Positions 37,434 to 52,312 of a stretch of DNA of 64,000 nt are shown piece after piece. Within the stretch, counting starts at the first letter, position 1. Every line of letters begins with the position of its first letter. Source of the DNA: Linepithema humile. Lineage: Eukaryota; Arthropoda; Insecta; Hymenoptera; Formicidae. The DNA lies in contig NC_090131.1 in NCBI RefSeq assembly GCF_040581485.1, positions 29,696,032 through 29,760,031 on the forward strand. Reading direction: 5' to 3'. Below the pieces are notes generated by a model that did not search any database, was not told the origin of the DNA, and saw only the letters and a list, made by a program, of their open reading frames with translations. Position numbers and translations under genes: made by a program.

Positions 37434-40400
37434 GCGCGCAGGCAATGCGCGTACACACGTGACAATAATTACAAAAAAAGAAAAGAGATCGAACACAATT
37501 ACTAAACTTACGAATCAGTCTTAAAACACTTAGCACAATATGAATTTTTTATGTATCACAAGATATTCCTTGCGTTTAAAATTTTAATTTCGACAAACAA
37601 TTACTATTATATATTTTGCCGTATCTTTAAACTCTCTGTCTATCTATATTTGTCCGTGCTGTCTAAGATGAAAATTAATTTCCCGCTCGATTTCGTGTTT
37701 TAAACATTTTCAGGAGTTTTGTCATACGATAATGATAAAAGTTGAATAAATTATTAGATACAGAATATTTATATTTTTCGGAATAATACTGCATTTATTC
37801 TGTATGTCTGATTGCTAAAAGAGTAATTATTTTGTGATAAATAAATTCACATTTATGCGTAGGTAAAATATTAAATATTAAATATTTGTGTATCCCAGTG
37901 AAGGAAAGCATAACAATTAGTTAATTTAACATACTATAATATAATACATCTGTCTGAATGTCAGAAATACATTTGGATTTTATTTGATTTTTTTCACTGA
38001 ATCAATATCTTATTTCCATTTTTCTCATATATTATGTGCGGCGTATGATTGATTATTTCTGAATTAATCTACGGAAGAGAATATATTGTCCATATACAAT
38101 TACATATATATTTTTTAATTACGCCATACCGACTATTTAATATCAAAGTGAGAGAAGGAGACAGAATGATAAGAGAACTGCCGTCTTCAAGTCTTCCACG
38201 TAAATCTGCTTTCCTAATAAATAAACTCACCGTGCGCGTCGCGTGACACCACGTTCGCAGCTGACACGCTGAATCACACACGCCTTGTCATTAGCGACAT
38301 GTGCGCTCATTAATTTCGTCGTGCAGAATTTGCAACTTTACGCTATAGTGCATTCTCACTTAAAATAGACATTTGTCGTTTAATTGATGACACTGATGAC
38401 ATTGATGACATATCTCCACAGATTCAACGAATAAAAAATGGAGAAATAATAATGAATGTTAATACAATCTGAAATATAGTCGTAAAAAAAGATTTCTTAT
38501 ATCAAATATTTTAATATCTATCTTTATCAGTGATTCGCGTAGAGACTATTTATATAATAGAGAATAGAATTATATACCGAAGCATATCGCGTAAAGGTCA
38601 CTGAGGCGACAAAGTATCCGAGCTATTCTGACGTCGATTCTGTACGTAAGAATAAGACCACGGCGTCCAGACATGCGAGCCGTGTATCGCGCGGAGGAAG
38701 TTCTCGGCCACGTCTGTCGAGCAGTGCGAACTCTCAAAGCCGGCCGAGCGTTTTCGCCGTCAGACGCGCGATGTCCGCGTCACGCGAGGTATCTGCACAT
38801 ATGCACGCGGACGATGTGCGAAGGAAGGGTTCAGGAATACCGTCAGGCCTTCGAATTGGCGAACCTCGTAGCAAGGTAGCATCTTAGGCGAGGAAGTGTT
38901 TTGCGAATTTGCACGACATACATACCGCTTTCTCCGTGTACCGTTTGTTCGTCGACTCGCACTCTCGCTTCACACGCTCGTTCGCCGCAGACATGCAAAG
39001 ATGTGTCGAATTCCGTTCGTTAGTCCGTTTTAGAGCCGAGCCACTTTCACGAATTTCCGCTATGAATATTATGAGGCATTCGCGCGTCTCTGTGATTTTT
39101 TTATCAAATAATCATTCCCAAATTATTTGCTCGAGAAATCTCCGTGCGAATTTATAGTCGATGAATGTGTGAACTGCTATCTGCGAAAGTTCCAATTTTT
39201 TAAGAATCAAGAAAAATACATCTAATGAATGGAAATAAGGAAAGTTTTTCTTATTCTTCGTATTCTTACATTTACAGCTTGATATGTCGAATATTGTAAA
39301 TTTGAGAAATACAAGATTCGTGTATATCTTTAAACACGCCGTGTTTACTAATTATTCGTTTTCCAAATTAAAATTAATTATGTATGCAACTAGTATCAGC
39401 TTTCCTTTAGCTTCTTTTTCTACTTTTTTAAAATAATTAATTGTTTGTTACTAAAAATTTGACTATGTCACAAATGGTTACATATCTAGAATCTCTAGTA
39501 GTCGCAGTGCAGTAGATTCGGGAGAGATGTAGTGGACGTGCTTGACGTATAGAGTTTTAAACGTGGTATGCGCGCGCGGATGAATCCGAGGGATGTGCGC
39601 AATGTTCGACAACGCCGAGATATTATTAGGCCAGCATGAAAGTGGAAAGTCCATCGGCTCAGTGTTCCTCGTATGCTACGTCTTATAGATGAAAATCTTG
39701 AGCTCCCACGAGAAGATAACGAAAGAGTGACATAAGAAGGGAAGAATAATAATGCAGACGTAACAAGAAATAAAGAAAATAAAATAAAACTTGCAGGGAA
39801 GGACAAGAGATTTTATCAGCATATTGCTTGACCAGCACGAATGATTTGACTCGGTAGCTTGAGGAAAAGAACGATGGCCGTGCTAGATTAGAGTGACGTA
39901 ATTATCTTGGACGTTCAGAAGCCACGTAGGGAATAACCTGTTGAGCAATATCAGCTTGCTCGGTACCCGGCTATCAGAAAAACGAGTTAGCACGCGTCTG
40001 GTTCTACTTGCATGCACCAGCAGTGGTTCTCAGATTATATATAACGTTCCTCGATAGTGAGAGATTTGGACGCATCGACAAAAATTGCGTTACTGGACGC
40101 ATATTTCGCAGGGGTTACACAACGGTAGATTCTGCCTGCTTACTTTACAAGTATGTCTATTGTGAAATCGAAATATAAAATGCAATTACACGTTGCGTGA
40201 CGAAGAGTAAAGCAACTGTATCTGCAAACTCAACGCGTTTATTAAATGATTCAGCTTTGAATTATACATGACAATTGGCATAATTGCATCCTTGCGTAAC
40301 GTTTATGTAAAGTCGGTACTGCCTTATCGCGAAGTGGTACTCTACGATTATCAGCAAGATTACAGTGCAGCACGACAGCGATTAGATAAGCTTGCTTGCA

Positions 40401-40784
40401 AGTTTTGCAAGGGATAAGATAATACGTCGCTTTAAGAATGAATAAATAACATTGTTACCGTCGTAACGTGTTTAAGAAAAAAAATAGAAAGAAAGAGGAA
40501 AGGAATTTATTTCGCGAGATGATGGAATGGTATGCCAACCACTGCGCTCTGGAGAAGATTCCAGCGGGATAAGTGACCCATACGTAGTGCCCTATGCCTT
40601 TTGGCAGACTGAACCGGTCGGGCAGCCAGTGCCGGATCGCAATTAAATCTCAATCAGGATACGCAGAACAAAGAGGAAGCGTGTCAGTTTTCTCAGCGGG
40701 GATTATGGAGAGCGCCCAAGTTTTCATCAAGTAAAGCAATCTACCAGAGGAACATAAAAGAGCGTTGGCGTAACGCGTCGGTAG
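37434..40784. other. gene-poor region
   Basis: Mixed AT-rich and moderately GC-rich sequence. A GC-rich patch lies at 38640-38880. The stretch 39830-40780 is less AT-rich than its surroundings and contains TATA-like tatataac near 40036. Only short, unrecognised open frames are seen. A noncoding transcript is possible but not shown. Confidence 0.35.
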
Positions 40785-41156
40785 GCTTCGACCAGCGGTT
40801 TTCACCCGAGTTCGCGAATACTACTTTTCTAACGAAAGTTGAACAACGGAAACTTTTATTTATTTATTATGAGCTATAGTTTTCGAGTGTGCGCGTGTAT
40901 AAATAATCTCGTATCGTATATTTAAAATAATTATTTTTATCATTGATTCTCAAAGAAGCGCGCAAAAGCTTCGACCAGCGGTTTTCACCCGAGTTTGCGA
41001 ATACTATTTTTGTATCGAAAGTTGAACAACGGAAACTTTTATTTATTTATTATGAGTTATAGGATAATTTTCGAGCGTGAGCGTATATAAATAATCTCGC
41101 ATCGTATATTTATAATAATTATTTTTATCATCGATTTTCAAAGAAGTGCGCAAAAG
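40785..41156. repeat. tandem duplication, about 183-189 bp unit
   Basis: Copy 1 is 40785-40967 and copy 2 is 40968-41156. Both start gcttcgaccagcggttttca and end in caaagaag-gcgcaaaag. They differ by a few substitutions and by a small insertion (ggata) in copy 2. There is no open reading frame through them. Confidence 0.85.
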
Positions 41157-43613
41157 ATTCAAAGACGCGATACTGCATTCGTGTAAACGGCATATTATTT
41201 TTCATCAATTTGTGCGGACATTTTTTTTATTATCTTATTAATAGTTTACAATCTGCCTAAACAAATGCGACAACAAATAATTTTTTGTCGTTAATTAACT
41301 TGTTAATGTAAGCCTGTTCTACATACACTTATATTCTTAGTCGACTGTCTTCGTCTTTTCACTCATTTCTGCGAATGTGACTGTTATTTAGGACAAATTA
41401 ATTTTGCTACTGCCAGGATCAGAATATTTTGCAGTTTTCTAAAGAATTATACGTTACTTTGTTTTTATGTCACAATTCTTTCGTGTCTCATTATAATACG
41501 CTTATCACGCTCGGACTATTTCATACATAATATTATGCGACTGGAACACGCGAATGTTATTTTGCTGTTTTTCATCGAGCGTCCTAACGAAACACGCGAT
41601 TGTGATTGCATGGCTTTTTGGACGCATTTTGACTCGCTAGACAAGTACAATCGATATATCAATTTAACCGATAGTCGGTTTCCACGTTTAAAAATGACGT
41701 CCTTTGAATTCGGCGCGACAGTTAGACGCGGTTGAAATATACAAAATGTTACTAAAACGCTTGGAATAAACTTCGAAAGAGTAGTTAAAAAGTTTGTCCA
41801 AGCATCTTGATAGCATTCTGTATATAAAATATTACAGCGAGCTCCACTTGTCTTTGTTATTTGACAATTGACCGAGCTCTGAATTTAAAGCGATTTAATC
41901 ACGCGTAGATATCAAGATGTACGCATCGCGGACGTTTCGCGTGTGTGTGCCGTGTCCTTTTGCGGTGATAGTTGGCAAATTTTTCTGTCTTTCTCTCTGC
42001 GGATATGTGGATTTCCTATGGCGGTGGTACACAGTCGGTGTATATCGTAAGTGGCTGCAGTATTCGGCTAGTCAGATCGATGAGGCGCCGTCGTCGTGGC
42101 GCCTCGTAAACGCCCAGCCTCTGCTCTCTTCGGTAAATCCACGTCCCTGGGTCTGTTTGCTCGTGACATTTATCTTAGGGGCAATATTTTTTCCGACTCA
42201 TTGTCAGATTAATTATTTTTATAATCAATTGGCGGGATTTCCCTCCACGGGATTGCGGTAATCAATCGAAGATATTTTATACAAACTTGCCGTTTATGAT
42301 TTATTTTACAACATAACGTTATTTACATTCGAAACGTAAATATTAAAATATCTCTCTGTGAAGATTTATGGCTTTTTTTTTATTATTACGAACTGCCGCT
42401 TGATAATTTTTTATTTTTCTGTCAACTCGTCATTTTTATTTTCATGCTTCAACGCACATTTTGCTAGTCCGGCGCAATAATTTAACACGGGACATGTTTT
42501 TATTGCCGGCTTTGTCAATGTCAAACTCGAATATTTCACATTTTTGCGAGGGAAGTATGAGTTTTCGACCTTCCACGTTATTTACTACAAATCGCAGTCG
42601 CTTGAAAACGCTCGCATCGGCAGTCGATTCACGTTTTGCGCTTAAACGTCGCAAACAGGCCCCGTTTGATCCCGCGCGAGCTTTCACTCGCGCTTCTATT
42701 TGCGCCGAATGCGCGCTTAACATGTGAAACTGAAATACGGAATGAATAATCGCATTTAGCAGCAAACGCACGGCACGGGCGAATAATTTTATACGCTATC
42801 GCTACCGTACATACAATTTAATTAGCGTTACGGAAAGCATTAGGAAAAGATAGAGATTTCTATTTTCTAGCCGAGTATCAGGTAGCAGCTGCAGAACTTT
42901 GTAAGTTAATTATCACAGTTGGAGAGACTTATCGGATGGAGAATAACTCGTCGCGAGAAGTGGTCATTTGTCGTTTAAGTGCGGCTTACAAATCGTCTTT
43001 CACGATTAGTTAACCTTTAATTAACGTCAATACAATAAAAAAGAAAGGAAGAAACTGGTATATTTTATAATGAAGCGATATATTTTACAAACTCTTTATT
43101 TTTCTCTCACATTCTTTCTAGGATAGATTTTTAGATATAATATTAATTAATTTTATTGGATTTCTAAGACATCTATATAGACAGACAGACGACAGAAATT
43201 AACGTGCAATAGTTAAATTAACGTGGAGTCTACGATATTTCTATACTTCTACTTATTAAAAGTTAACAATTACACATCGTGGTGTCTTCTCTGAGAAATA
43301 TTTCAAATTTGATATTGGTGTATCTTTCTTAAAATCTTCTGGTGTCAATATTGATGCACGTTTTTCACGTCTGACGTTACCTAATATTGGTACACATATC
43401 GTTTCTGAAACATCCCGATGTCGCTATTGACATACGTTTGCGGGAACATCTTGTACATCACGCTGACAGTTGCCGCGCCCACTTTGCATCCAATATTGGC
43501 AAATCGGACAATCAGTCGCGGATAATCAGTGCACCTGTGCGTCGCGCTAGGAGGTGAATGCGCTTTATCGCAAACCAGTTGAACACAGAGTCGTGGAGGC
43601 ATTGGGGAAAGGA

Positions 43614-43638
43614 AGAGAGAGAGAGAGAGAGAGAGAGA
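43614..43638. repeat. (GA)n microsatellite
   Basis: Uninterrupted GA dinucleotide run of about 25 bases in a purine-rich stretch. Confidence 0.9.
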
Positions 43639-46600
43639 TTGCATCGGCGGCGCGGCTTAATGGAGGTATCGCGTCACTGGATAGCCGAGGTACGGATGCG
43701 AGATGCGGGGCGGAGGGGGGTTCATAATGCAAGCCGCGTAATAATGACCGCTATGCAAATATCTTCGCCGCGCTCTTAATAAGCATATGCATTACCGAAC
43801 GGCGAACGCTGTCGAACGATGAAGCCTCTCGTGTCTCGCTACGCTTCGCCGGACTGCCGTTGCTCGTGGACTCTTTAATTAGGATTTTAATTGCACGCCC
43901 TCCCTTCCTCCCCGTCACTGGGTATTAAGCATTTCGAATATATTCACGCGCGAGAGGAAGTTTCGAAACGGGATTCGCGTGTCCGATTACAGCCGGGATT
44001 GCAACGAGATTATTTTGCTCCTCCATTCCAGAATTTTCGTACGCCGAAACTGTATGTTGCATTAAATTATACGTAAATTATACGTTATAGAGTTGATAGC
44101 GAAATGGGATTAATAGCAATTAATTCTCGCTGATTTTATCGCTGAGAATCCTATTTTCCACTCTAACTCGATAAAATCGTATTTTATCATCGCAACAATA
44201 ATAGTTCTTCGCGTGTTTAATCGTAAAAGTTTCAAAGAACAATCTGATTGTTTAGTATTTACGCGAACTCATATCGTGGGAATGTAGCATAATCGATGCT
44301 AAGTAGCATAATCCGGCTTTTGTCTCGTAACTGAGCCGTTCTGCTGCCCTTGACACCGCAATGCTGAAATCGTATTAGCACGAGGAGACTAGTAAAGCGG
44401 TATTTAACCTTTTAGAGAATAATAAACGTTCAAGGAAAAGTTTTCCTAAGTATCTGTTTGTGCTATATTGCAAATTATTATTCTTTTTAATGAAAAAAGT
44501 AAAAAATTGCAACAATCACTTCAGCATCAATTACACGAAGATAAAGCGTTGATGGATCCGCGTCTAATTTATAAATATCCATGTCGATCACTCAAATCTG
44601 TATCAAATTACACATCAGACTTTAATAGTCACGCAAACCTCTTTACGGATTATCGGTAAAATTCCAGATTCGATTTGACGGAGCGCGCCGACTAATCCGC
44701 TTAGCGCGATAATAAGCGCGGTAGCGGGAGGTTGTACGCTGAAAACGAATATACCCTGAGATTGGAAATTGGTAACAGTGCTGTCAGGTGTGAGCGATAA
44801 TTATTGAACCTGATTTGCTTGAGTGATCGCGTTAATCTGCGAATTAATTCGCTCAGAAGTCGCGCGCGATAAGCGGCGATGCGATTATACGTTTTCCGTA
44901 GATACTTCTCCAAGACCGCGTTTATTACGTAAACTCGCTTGTTTGGATTATTGCAGAAGTCGCGAGTGTAGTATGCGGTCACGTGAAACAGTAACAAATT
45001 ACGGCTCCGATCGACTACGAAAGCGGCGAGGAACAAAAAAAAAAATTACACGGGAAGAAGTAGATCGCAGCGAGCACGCGAGAGCGTTGCACCCCGATGC
45101 GCGTGAATCGATCCGCTCGTTTTTCAGGAGAATCCCGGGCTTGACCTTTACCTAATGTAACATCTCGCTGGTAAACTGGAAATTGCGGGATATTCGGAGT
45201 ATACGCAATTAACGCGAGCGGCCATTCCGCAATCACGCGATCGCGTAATAAATTTCGGCGCGCAGCCGGCGCGCTAACTTTTGCATTTCTCGTTGTATGC
45301 AAAAACGGCAGATCTACACATGCAGATATCTCGCGGGGGATTTCGCGTATTAATTAAAATCATCCGCTCTGATTATCCGGCGGGATCGATGTCGATGTTA
45401 ACGGCGTCATCGCTGCTTTGACGACGTGGCGCGCACCTTCCGCGCGACCGACAGTAATCAATTTCTCGGATGCAACGTCACGGATGCAACGCGGGGCCCA
45501 TCGCGATATTCCCTGCCCGCGACACACAGGTGCGATGTAACCGTCGACGTCGCGGTTATTAATTCAGGCTACCATCTCTACTCCCTGCGGAGAGTTCAGA
45601 TCCTTTTTTGCCGGGCGACATTTTTTTGCCTCAATGCCGTCTCCTTTCTCGCAACTTTTAAATTTTCGTTATTAAATATCAAGATAACTCTTAATCTGGA
45701 ATTAAAATTTAATTAAAGCAAAGCCCATGCATTTCATCGAAGCGCTTTAAAATTCTTTCTATTAATAAGGCTTATAATTCAAATATTATTGACATCCTGG
45801 AATTTTTATATGCAGAGGCAATCTTAATTAATTACAAGCGTAATTATCGCTGAGGCAGAAATTTCGATGTTTTATTCGACACCGATGAACCGTAAGGCTG
45901 AATGAAATAGCTCGTTAGCTCGAAATACCGAATTGTAATCGCACTTCGGGGAACGCAGGTGCGTAGGTGTAAGGCGTGAATAGGATAAGGGAAGGGGGTT
46001 GCGACGTGAGGGAAGATCATGCTTCGTGGAAGAAGAGAAAAGCACAGGGGGTTTGCTATACTTCGGTTTCTGATGTTCTCAACACGGTTAGTAAAGGGCG
46101 CCGGTCAATACTAGCACCGCGCAGTATAACCAGTACCGTAAAAGGCACGATCCACGCCCTGACTGCTATTTTATCTAGTATATAACACTGCCATTGCTGG
46201 AATTGTGAGAAAAAAATTATTTTATTAGAGTTCACTCAAGCTGAGAATCGAATACGCGAAGTAAAATTGAAATAGGTTCATAATTTAAAATATTTTCTTG
46301 CTCGATATGAATAGTATAAACAATTTTTTTTTTTTAATACATTTTAATTTACGTTTATATAGCAGCAAAATTTGTACAAACATGGATATGTATAAAACTT
46401 ATACACTAATACATTCATGCAGCTGCAAAATGCATTATTTATTCCTACTTGTTTTTGCACAAAGTTTATATAGAATAAGATAAAGTGTAACATTAATTTA
46501 AATTAGAGAAGAATTTATGAAACAGTTTATTCTGAAATTAATAAAACTTTCCGCAAGTATAACGAAACCACGATAACAATTGCGTACGAAATTTTGTAGC

Positions 46601-49113
46601 GTCTACGTGCGATTTGCATTGCAGCCTGCATTACGGTACTGAGAATCGCGGGATGCATTGCGGCAATCGAAACTATTCGGCGGATCGATAAATCGCCAGT
46701 GACCGCGATTATGCCACAAGGATCTCTTAATCGTGACGAAACGCGACCGCGGCGCGACTCGCGCCGCATCGAGCTTCGGAGCGCGACATGACGCAAATCT
46801 GTTTTACCTGACATTTGTTCGCGCGCGGAGAGAGGAATGGAATTTCGCGACAGAGAAGCAGATGCAAACTGCATTCGTTCCGGAGGCGTCTCGCCTCTCG
46901 AAGTTGCGGAGTGCTACCGCTATCGGTCCCACCGCATGGGAATACCGTGTTAGCACCGCCTGGAGGGTACAGTTAAGCGGTAGCACAGATGCAATTAGTA
47001 ACGCATAGATCGCGCATATGTAATCACTGTCGCTCGTTCATCACCGTTGCACTTCAGTCTAAACGTCGTTTGCACCGCGTCTTGATAAATGATTTAACAA
47101 GAGATCAAATTAGCAGGTATATAATCGAAGTGAAGTAAAATAAAATAAAATAAAATCTCCACGATGATGATGTTACAAACGCATTTGTTACAATCAATAG
47201 ACAACTGTTTTTCAGCTGTAAACGCGAAAAGTCAATTTTAACGATAAACTCTTTAGCCAATACAATTCTCAAAATATCGAATATCAATCAATATCATATT
47301 TGCTGTTTACAAATATATATATATATACTTTTAATGAATAATATTTTATATTCGATTTGAAACAGAAATAATGATTTTAACAAGTTATATTAGTCAAAAT
47401 GATAAAAAAAATTGATAAACACTTTATTGCAGATTCGCATCTTAAGAGCATCAACCACGTCTTTAATTATATTAGTTAGACAAACTTCTGAGCTAGGCAA
47501 ACTTTTGTAATGCGTGCATAAATTATAAACTCATCGTCGGCTGAAACAAGCTTGGTTAAAGTATAATTACGCTTAATGCATCTCAAAATTTAAAGCTAAT
47601 TTGATTTCGTTTGTGTTCGATCTCGCATTTTTAACACGCGTTTTCTCAAATCATAATTCTGAGAAAAAAAAGATTAAAGCCCTCTCTATGCGATACCATG
47701 TATAGCTCTCAATAAAAACGTACTACCGATATCCTACGTCCCAATAAAAAATGTATCAATCTCTCTTAAAAGCGAACTCGAGGGACTATATCGGATATCG
47801 TCGTTTAAAACTTAAAACGTTAAGAAGAAGTTTAACGTACGACTTAAGGCCGACCAATTTCTCCGAGAAGCGTAAATTTAACTTTGTCTTTACCTTTTAA
47901 GTGGGGGAAGCGTCGTAAATGAGATTTCCAATAGGCGTGGGCGGCGACGCGTCGAGAGATACGACTGTCTTTTCTTTTTTGCAGCGCGTATATCTTCTGT
48001 TGCATAGGTTTTTAATGATACATTTTTTTTCTTGGCGAAAAGGTCGAGTCGTAGTGCGACTGGATGGCTAGACAGAAAATAAGCGATTTTTCTCGAATCA
48101 ACATTAAGGCAATTATTTGCTTCACTGAGTATTAATATACTTTACTCTATTTGCGTTCCGCGATATATCCTGCATATTTTCTATTTTTAATTTTCACCGT
48201 CATCGAATTTCACGGTTACGGTGTCGTGCGGCTTTAATAATGCCACGGCATTACGTTTCGTGCGCGAGGACTCTGACGAGCGACATAACACTCCAGATGA
48301 TTGAAGAGCGATTAGAGCCAATTATACACGGCGGCTTCATTACATTCTCGTTCGAGCGCCTTCGTTACGTTAGAACGTCTTCGACAAACCGCGTATGACG
48401 GCGTTTCGGCTGCGTCAGGAAGTATTATGAGTCTGACTGAGTGAATATCTCATTGGTAGTATAGTCACGTCTCTGTCCCTGCAAAGCTGCTCGAAAGTTC
48501 CTGTGAGACACTTAGACATTCCATTTTGTTCGCATATCACGCCGATGGAAAATTTTCAGTTAGTAAGTTGCAGCACTTGTCGCGCACTCCTGGCGATCGT
48601 AAATCAAGCAAAAGGAGTTCGTTAATAAAAAAAGAGAATGCGAAACGTTTGAGAAATCCGAAGAATAAATTAAAAGCTCATTGTAATTAGAATAAATTGG
48701 ATTTCGAAGAAGTAGCCAAGTGTTGAAAATCTTAATAGTGTTGCAAACTAAAGAATGTAAATTAGACGACGAGATTTTCGAGGGAATTAAACAGAAACCG
48801 TTTTCGTCGGAAATTAGCTCCGTAATTATTATTAGTTATTAGAGCGTTATTATAGGCAATATTGCGGTATTATATTTTTTTGCGAATAATAATGGAAAGT
48901 GATGTTTTCGTTTTATCGCGTGCGTTTCAGAGCCGAGTCGACGGTCCGATCGTTAAGAGATTCCGTCGGAGAGTCGTCTTTAGTGCGAGAATCGAAGGGT
49001 CTTCGAAGAGTCGGTCGCACAATGTACGCTGTCCGCACTGCAATGCGACAAATGAGCATGACTAGGATAAATCGCTTTATAACCGACTTATATCTTGCGT
49101 ACTTGTCGAGCCA

Positions 49114-49134
49114 TTTTTTTTTTTTTTTTTTTTT
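49114..49134. repeat. poly(T) tract
   Basis: Run of 21 T bases. Confidence 0.95.
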
Positions 49135-51135
49135 GCCTTTAACCGCCATCGTATTTCGTACACATGAGCCTGCTCGCATAAACAAGCGTGCGCCATTAAG
49201 GCCGTGGTATTAAATTTTCATCGAACGTGAGCACACCTCATATCCTATCGGAATCGATATTGTCGCGTGAGATCGTGGACCCGAAACGATCTTTCATCCA
49301 GACACGCCGTTTGGTAAACTCGATACGCCGCGAAACTATCATTAATCAACTAGCGTGAATGTGCAATTAATTATTGCGCATTGCGAATCGGATACGCTCA
49401 TCATTTATATACGTCGACTTATTTCAATATTGATGGTTAGAGACGTGTATAGAGAGGTGTTGAGATTTTGCCGAGAAGCGAGATAATGTACAGAATAGAG
49501 TCTGGATACGCGGTACTTATCGAAAGGAAGAGAGACGAGCAATGAGGCGCGAGCGAGTGCAATAATTTTGAATTTATCGTAATGCGAAAGGAACGAGTAA
49601 AGTTTGAAAGACGATGCTTTTCTTCCTCAAGCGAGCTTCTATCGACGCCCGGTCTTCGGCGTAAGGCTTGCTTTGTGAAGCTAAAAAAAAAAAAAAACGA
49701 AGAACTTGCCGAGAACTTTGCGAATCCGCTCTCCCGAGTTTCGCGCGCGCGGCAGCAACACCTCCGGGATACATTATTCCGGCTGTCGTACGGAATCGAG
49801 ACGGAAAGGAAATTCCTCGGATACGAATGGCAACCTCAACCTTGTTTCCTCTCCTTCTTCCTCGCCGCAGCTTTTTCTCATGCCGATGGTCACCGTCTTG
49901 TCATTCACCGCGCGGCAGAAAGACGTAAAGATATCGACTTACCTCCGCAAAATTTCTGTTTGATTTCTTTCAGAACTGATAAATTCGCGACATTTGAACA
50001 GCATTGGCGGACAAGTAAAAATGAAGCAGTTGCGAGCTCGCACACAAGTGTGTACAGGGTTTCGCGGAATTGCCAGCGTCACAAAGCGCGAGCGCTGTAA
50101 TAAACTTTTAAAAAAATATTATTTAACATTTTAATGGAAAAAGTTGATGCAATTATTCATGATTGCATATTTATGCAAATTATTTAGACAATAAAAAATA
50201 ATACAGTAAGAGTGAGATGTGAGCAGGAAGAATGATTCAATGGGTTAATCTAATTCTCCATATAATGGGCGTTTATATTTCCTGCTATTGTTACTCGTTG
50301 CATTTAGGCCATACTTCACGCTTCCGTCATTGCACAGGATACAAAGAAATCGCGGTGGATTGATTAATCGCCACTCTTACGGAAACGGTGCAAAACGGTC
50401 AGAAGCAAAAACCTGTTTTGTCCCGTAATCCAGCGGAATAATACATCATCCGGTCTCCACTTGTCATTAATTGCAATCCACCCCCGTTCGGAAGCCAGCG
50501 TCCGCAATCGGACAAGGTCACCCAGTTCGGCCATCTAACGATTAGCTGTAGGAAATTCGCAATTTTTCGGTCAACACGGTTTTCGCATTTCGAAATATAA
50601 GTATCTAGCAGTCTGGGAAACAGTAATTGCGCTCGAATTCCCCATTCGAGCAAATTATACCGCATACGATCCTCGATCACGTTTTTCATTAGAATCGGAC
50701 GGCCGAAACGGGCGACCGCTAATCACCCCCTTATCTGTCGTCTATTTTATTACCAAGATAATTTCCAAGATATTACGACCGGCGGATCTTGGAAACCCGG
50801 GCACGCCCGTCTCGCCGGTCCGACCTCGTCGTTATTCCGTACGTGCGAATCAGCCAGCCGTGCGATTCCGCACGCGTGTCTCGTTGCGATACGCACGCAA
50901 CTCGCAACCCTTATTCCCCGTTATTCCGGCCCTCCTCGCCGAAGGGCGACCTCCTCTCTTTCCGCTCTCTTCCCGGAGAAGGAATTCAGCCCTTACGATT
51001 GAGAGCTTCTCCGATCTGGGTGGTCGTTACGTCATTTCCGGCACGTTGGATCGCTCTTTCGCCGGTTCTTCCGCGCTGCCGGCTCGACGCGAGCCCGATG
51101 ATCGCATATGACTTCCTCGCACCTCCCCCTCGCCC

Positions 51136-51166
51136 CTCGCTCGCTCGCTCGCTCGCTCGCTCGCGC
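51136..51166. repeat. (CGCT)n microsatellite
   Basis: About seven consecutive tcgc units followed by cgcg. Confidence 0.9.
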
Positions 51167-51475
51167 GACACCCAGACAGATTCCGATATGTACATCGAGA
51201 AGTGTTGCACGTAGTGGTCGTCCCTGACGGTGTATAGACCGGCGCGACGACGGCGGTAGGCACGGCTGCGCGGACGACCAATCGCGCCGCGTATACTAGT
51301 GGAGGTGCCGGTCGGTGCGTCGCGACGGTGGGAACGGGGCGAAGGGAGGGCTCGCCGCCGACGCAGGGGGCCGCAGCGCCGCGAGTTCGCCCGTCAGAGA
51401 GCCGGCAGCCAGCAACGCGAGTGTTGCTGCCGAGCTTCGATATACTTGAGGAGCCGCAACAAGCAGCTGTGAGAA

Positions 51476-51536
51476 ACGTCGTCGTCGTCGTCTTCGTCGC
51501 CGCCGCCGCCGCCGCCGCTGTCGCCGTCGTCGCCGA
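51476..51536. repeat. GTC/GCC triplet repeat
   Basis: Run of gtc units passing into gcc units and back, with single-base interruptions. It creates long low-complexity frames on both strands that are not evidence of a gene. Confidence 0.85.
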
Positions 51537-52312
51537 CGGCAGAAAAGAGAAGCCATCGTGCTCCGGGGAGGAAAGAGGAGGATCTCGCGTCGTGCTCCGA
51601 CATCGACGGAGGCTTCGGATAGCAGAACGACACTCGTCGCCCGTCGATCTCTCTACGCCGGTCTCCGCATAGCTCTCTTTCTCTCCCTCTCTCTCTCTCG
51701 TTCGCTCGCTCGCACGCAACCCCCGCCGTCTTCGGGACACCCGGCGCCGTTGCAGCATCGTACTCGCTCCGGTACACACGTATACAGAGACACGTATATA
51801 CACGCACACGCTAGACTTTTACGTCACTTACGCTACTCCTCACGAGCTGTCACCCTTTCGCTCCTCCTTCCGCTCTGTATCCCACCGACCCTGTCTTCCC
51901 TTCTCTATTTCCGTCCGTCGTCTTTCTCTCTTTTTTTTTCCTCCCCGCTCGCTGTTTCTCTTTACTCTACTCTCGCTTGAATCTCATCCGTTTTCAATCG
52001 CTCCAATCTCTGCACCTCGCACAGTACTACTCGCGGTGCGCGAAGGAAACGAGAGGAACGCGAGGCCCCCGTCGGGTCTCGAAAGGGAGAGAGCGAGGGA
52101 ACGAAAAAAAAAAGGCAGTTCAGAGACGAGCCGTCCGCGACCACCCTTCCCGTCGTGGGACGTCCCCGGGGCATCTCCCGTGTCTCCGAGGGCGACGAGC
52201 ATCGCTCGCCTGTCATCGCGATAGCAGCGGCCCTCCAGGATTACCCGGAACCCGGTTAGTCGAGGCCCGAGGTGCCCGAGGAACATTGCTGGAGGGTGTA
52301 ACGAATAACCAG

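Larger units (their letters stand above)
41157..50700. other. gene-poor region
   Basis: Alternating AT-rich and CpG-rich stretches (GC-richer at 41900-42260, 42440-42770, 44660-45620, 46560-47000, 48900-49060 and 49500-50100). Open frames of 60-170 codons occur on both strands, but they overlap antisense partners, lack splice continuity and show no known domain. No gene can be supported here. It may be promoter-distal or regulatory territory of the downstream futsch-like gene. Confidence 0.35.

Noticed and set aside
42079..42106. Short hairpin gaggcgcc-gtcgtcgt-ggcgcctc
   Set aside because: An eight-base stem in GC-rich DNA is expected by chance; there is no supporting context.
41917..42261. 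114-codon plus-strand frame with Cys-rich and hydrophobic stretches
   Set aside because: No recognisable family, no convincing signal peptide boundary and a donor-like site inside; support is too weak to call a gene.
49582..50100. 172-codon plus-strand frame
   Set aside because: Overlaps other frames in a GC-rich patch, crosses an A-tract and has no recognisable domain.
51027..51809. Long open frame of 260 codons on the minus strand, with overlapping long frames on both strands
   Set aside because: It runs through CGCT and GTC/GCC repeats; its composition is Arg/Thr/Ala/Ser low complexity without domains. High GC lowers stop frequency, so such frames arise by chance.
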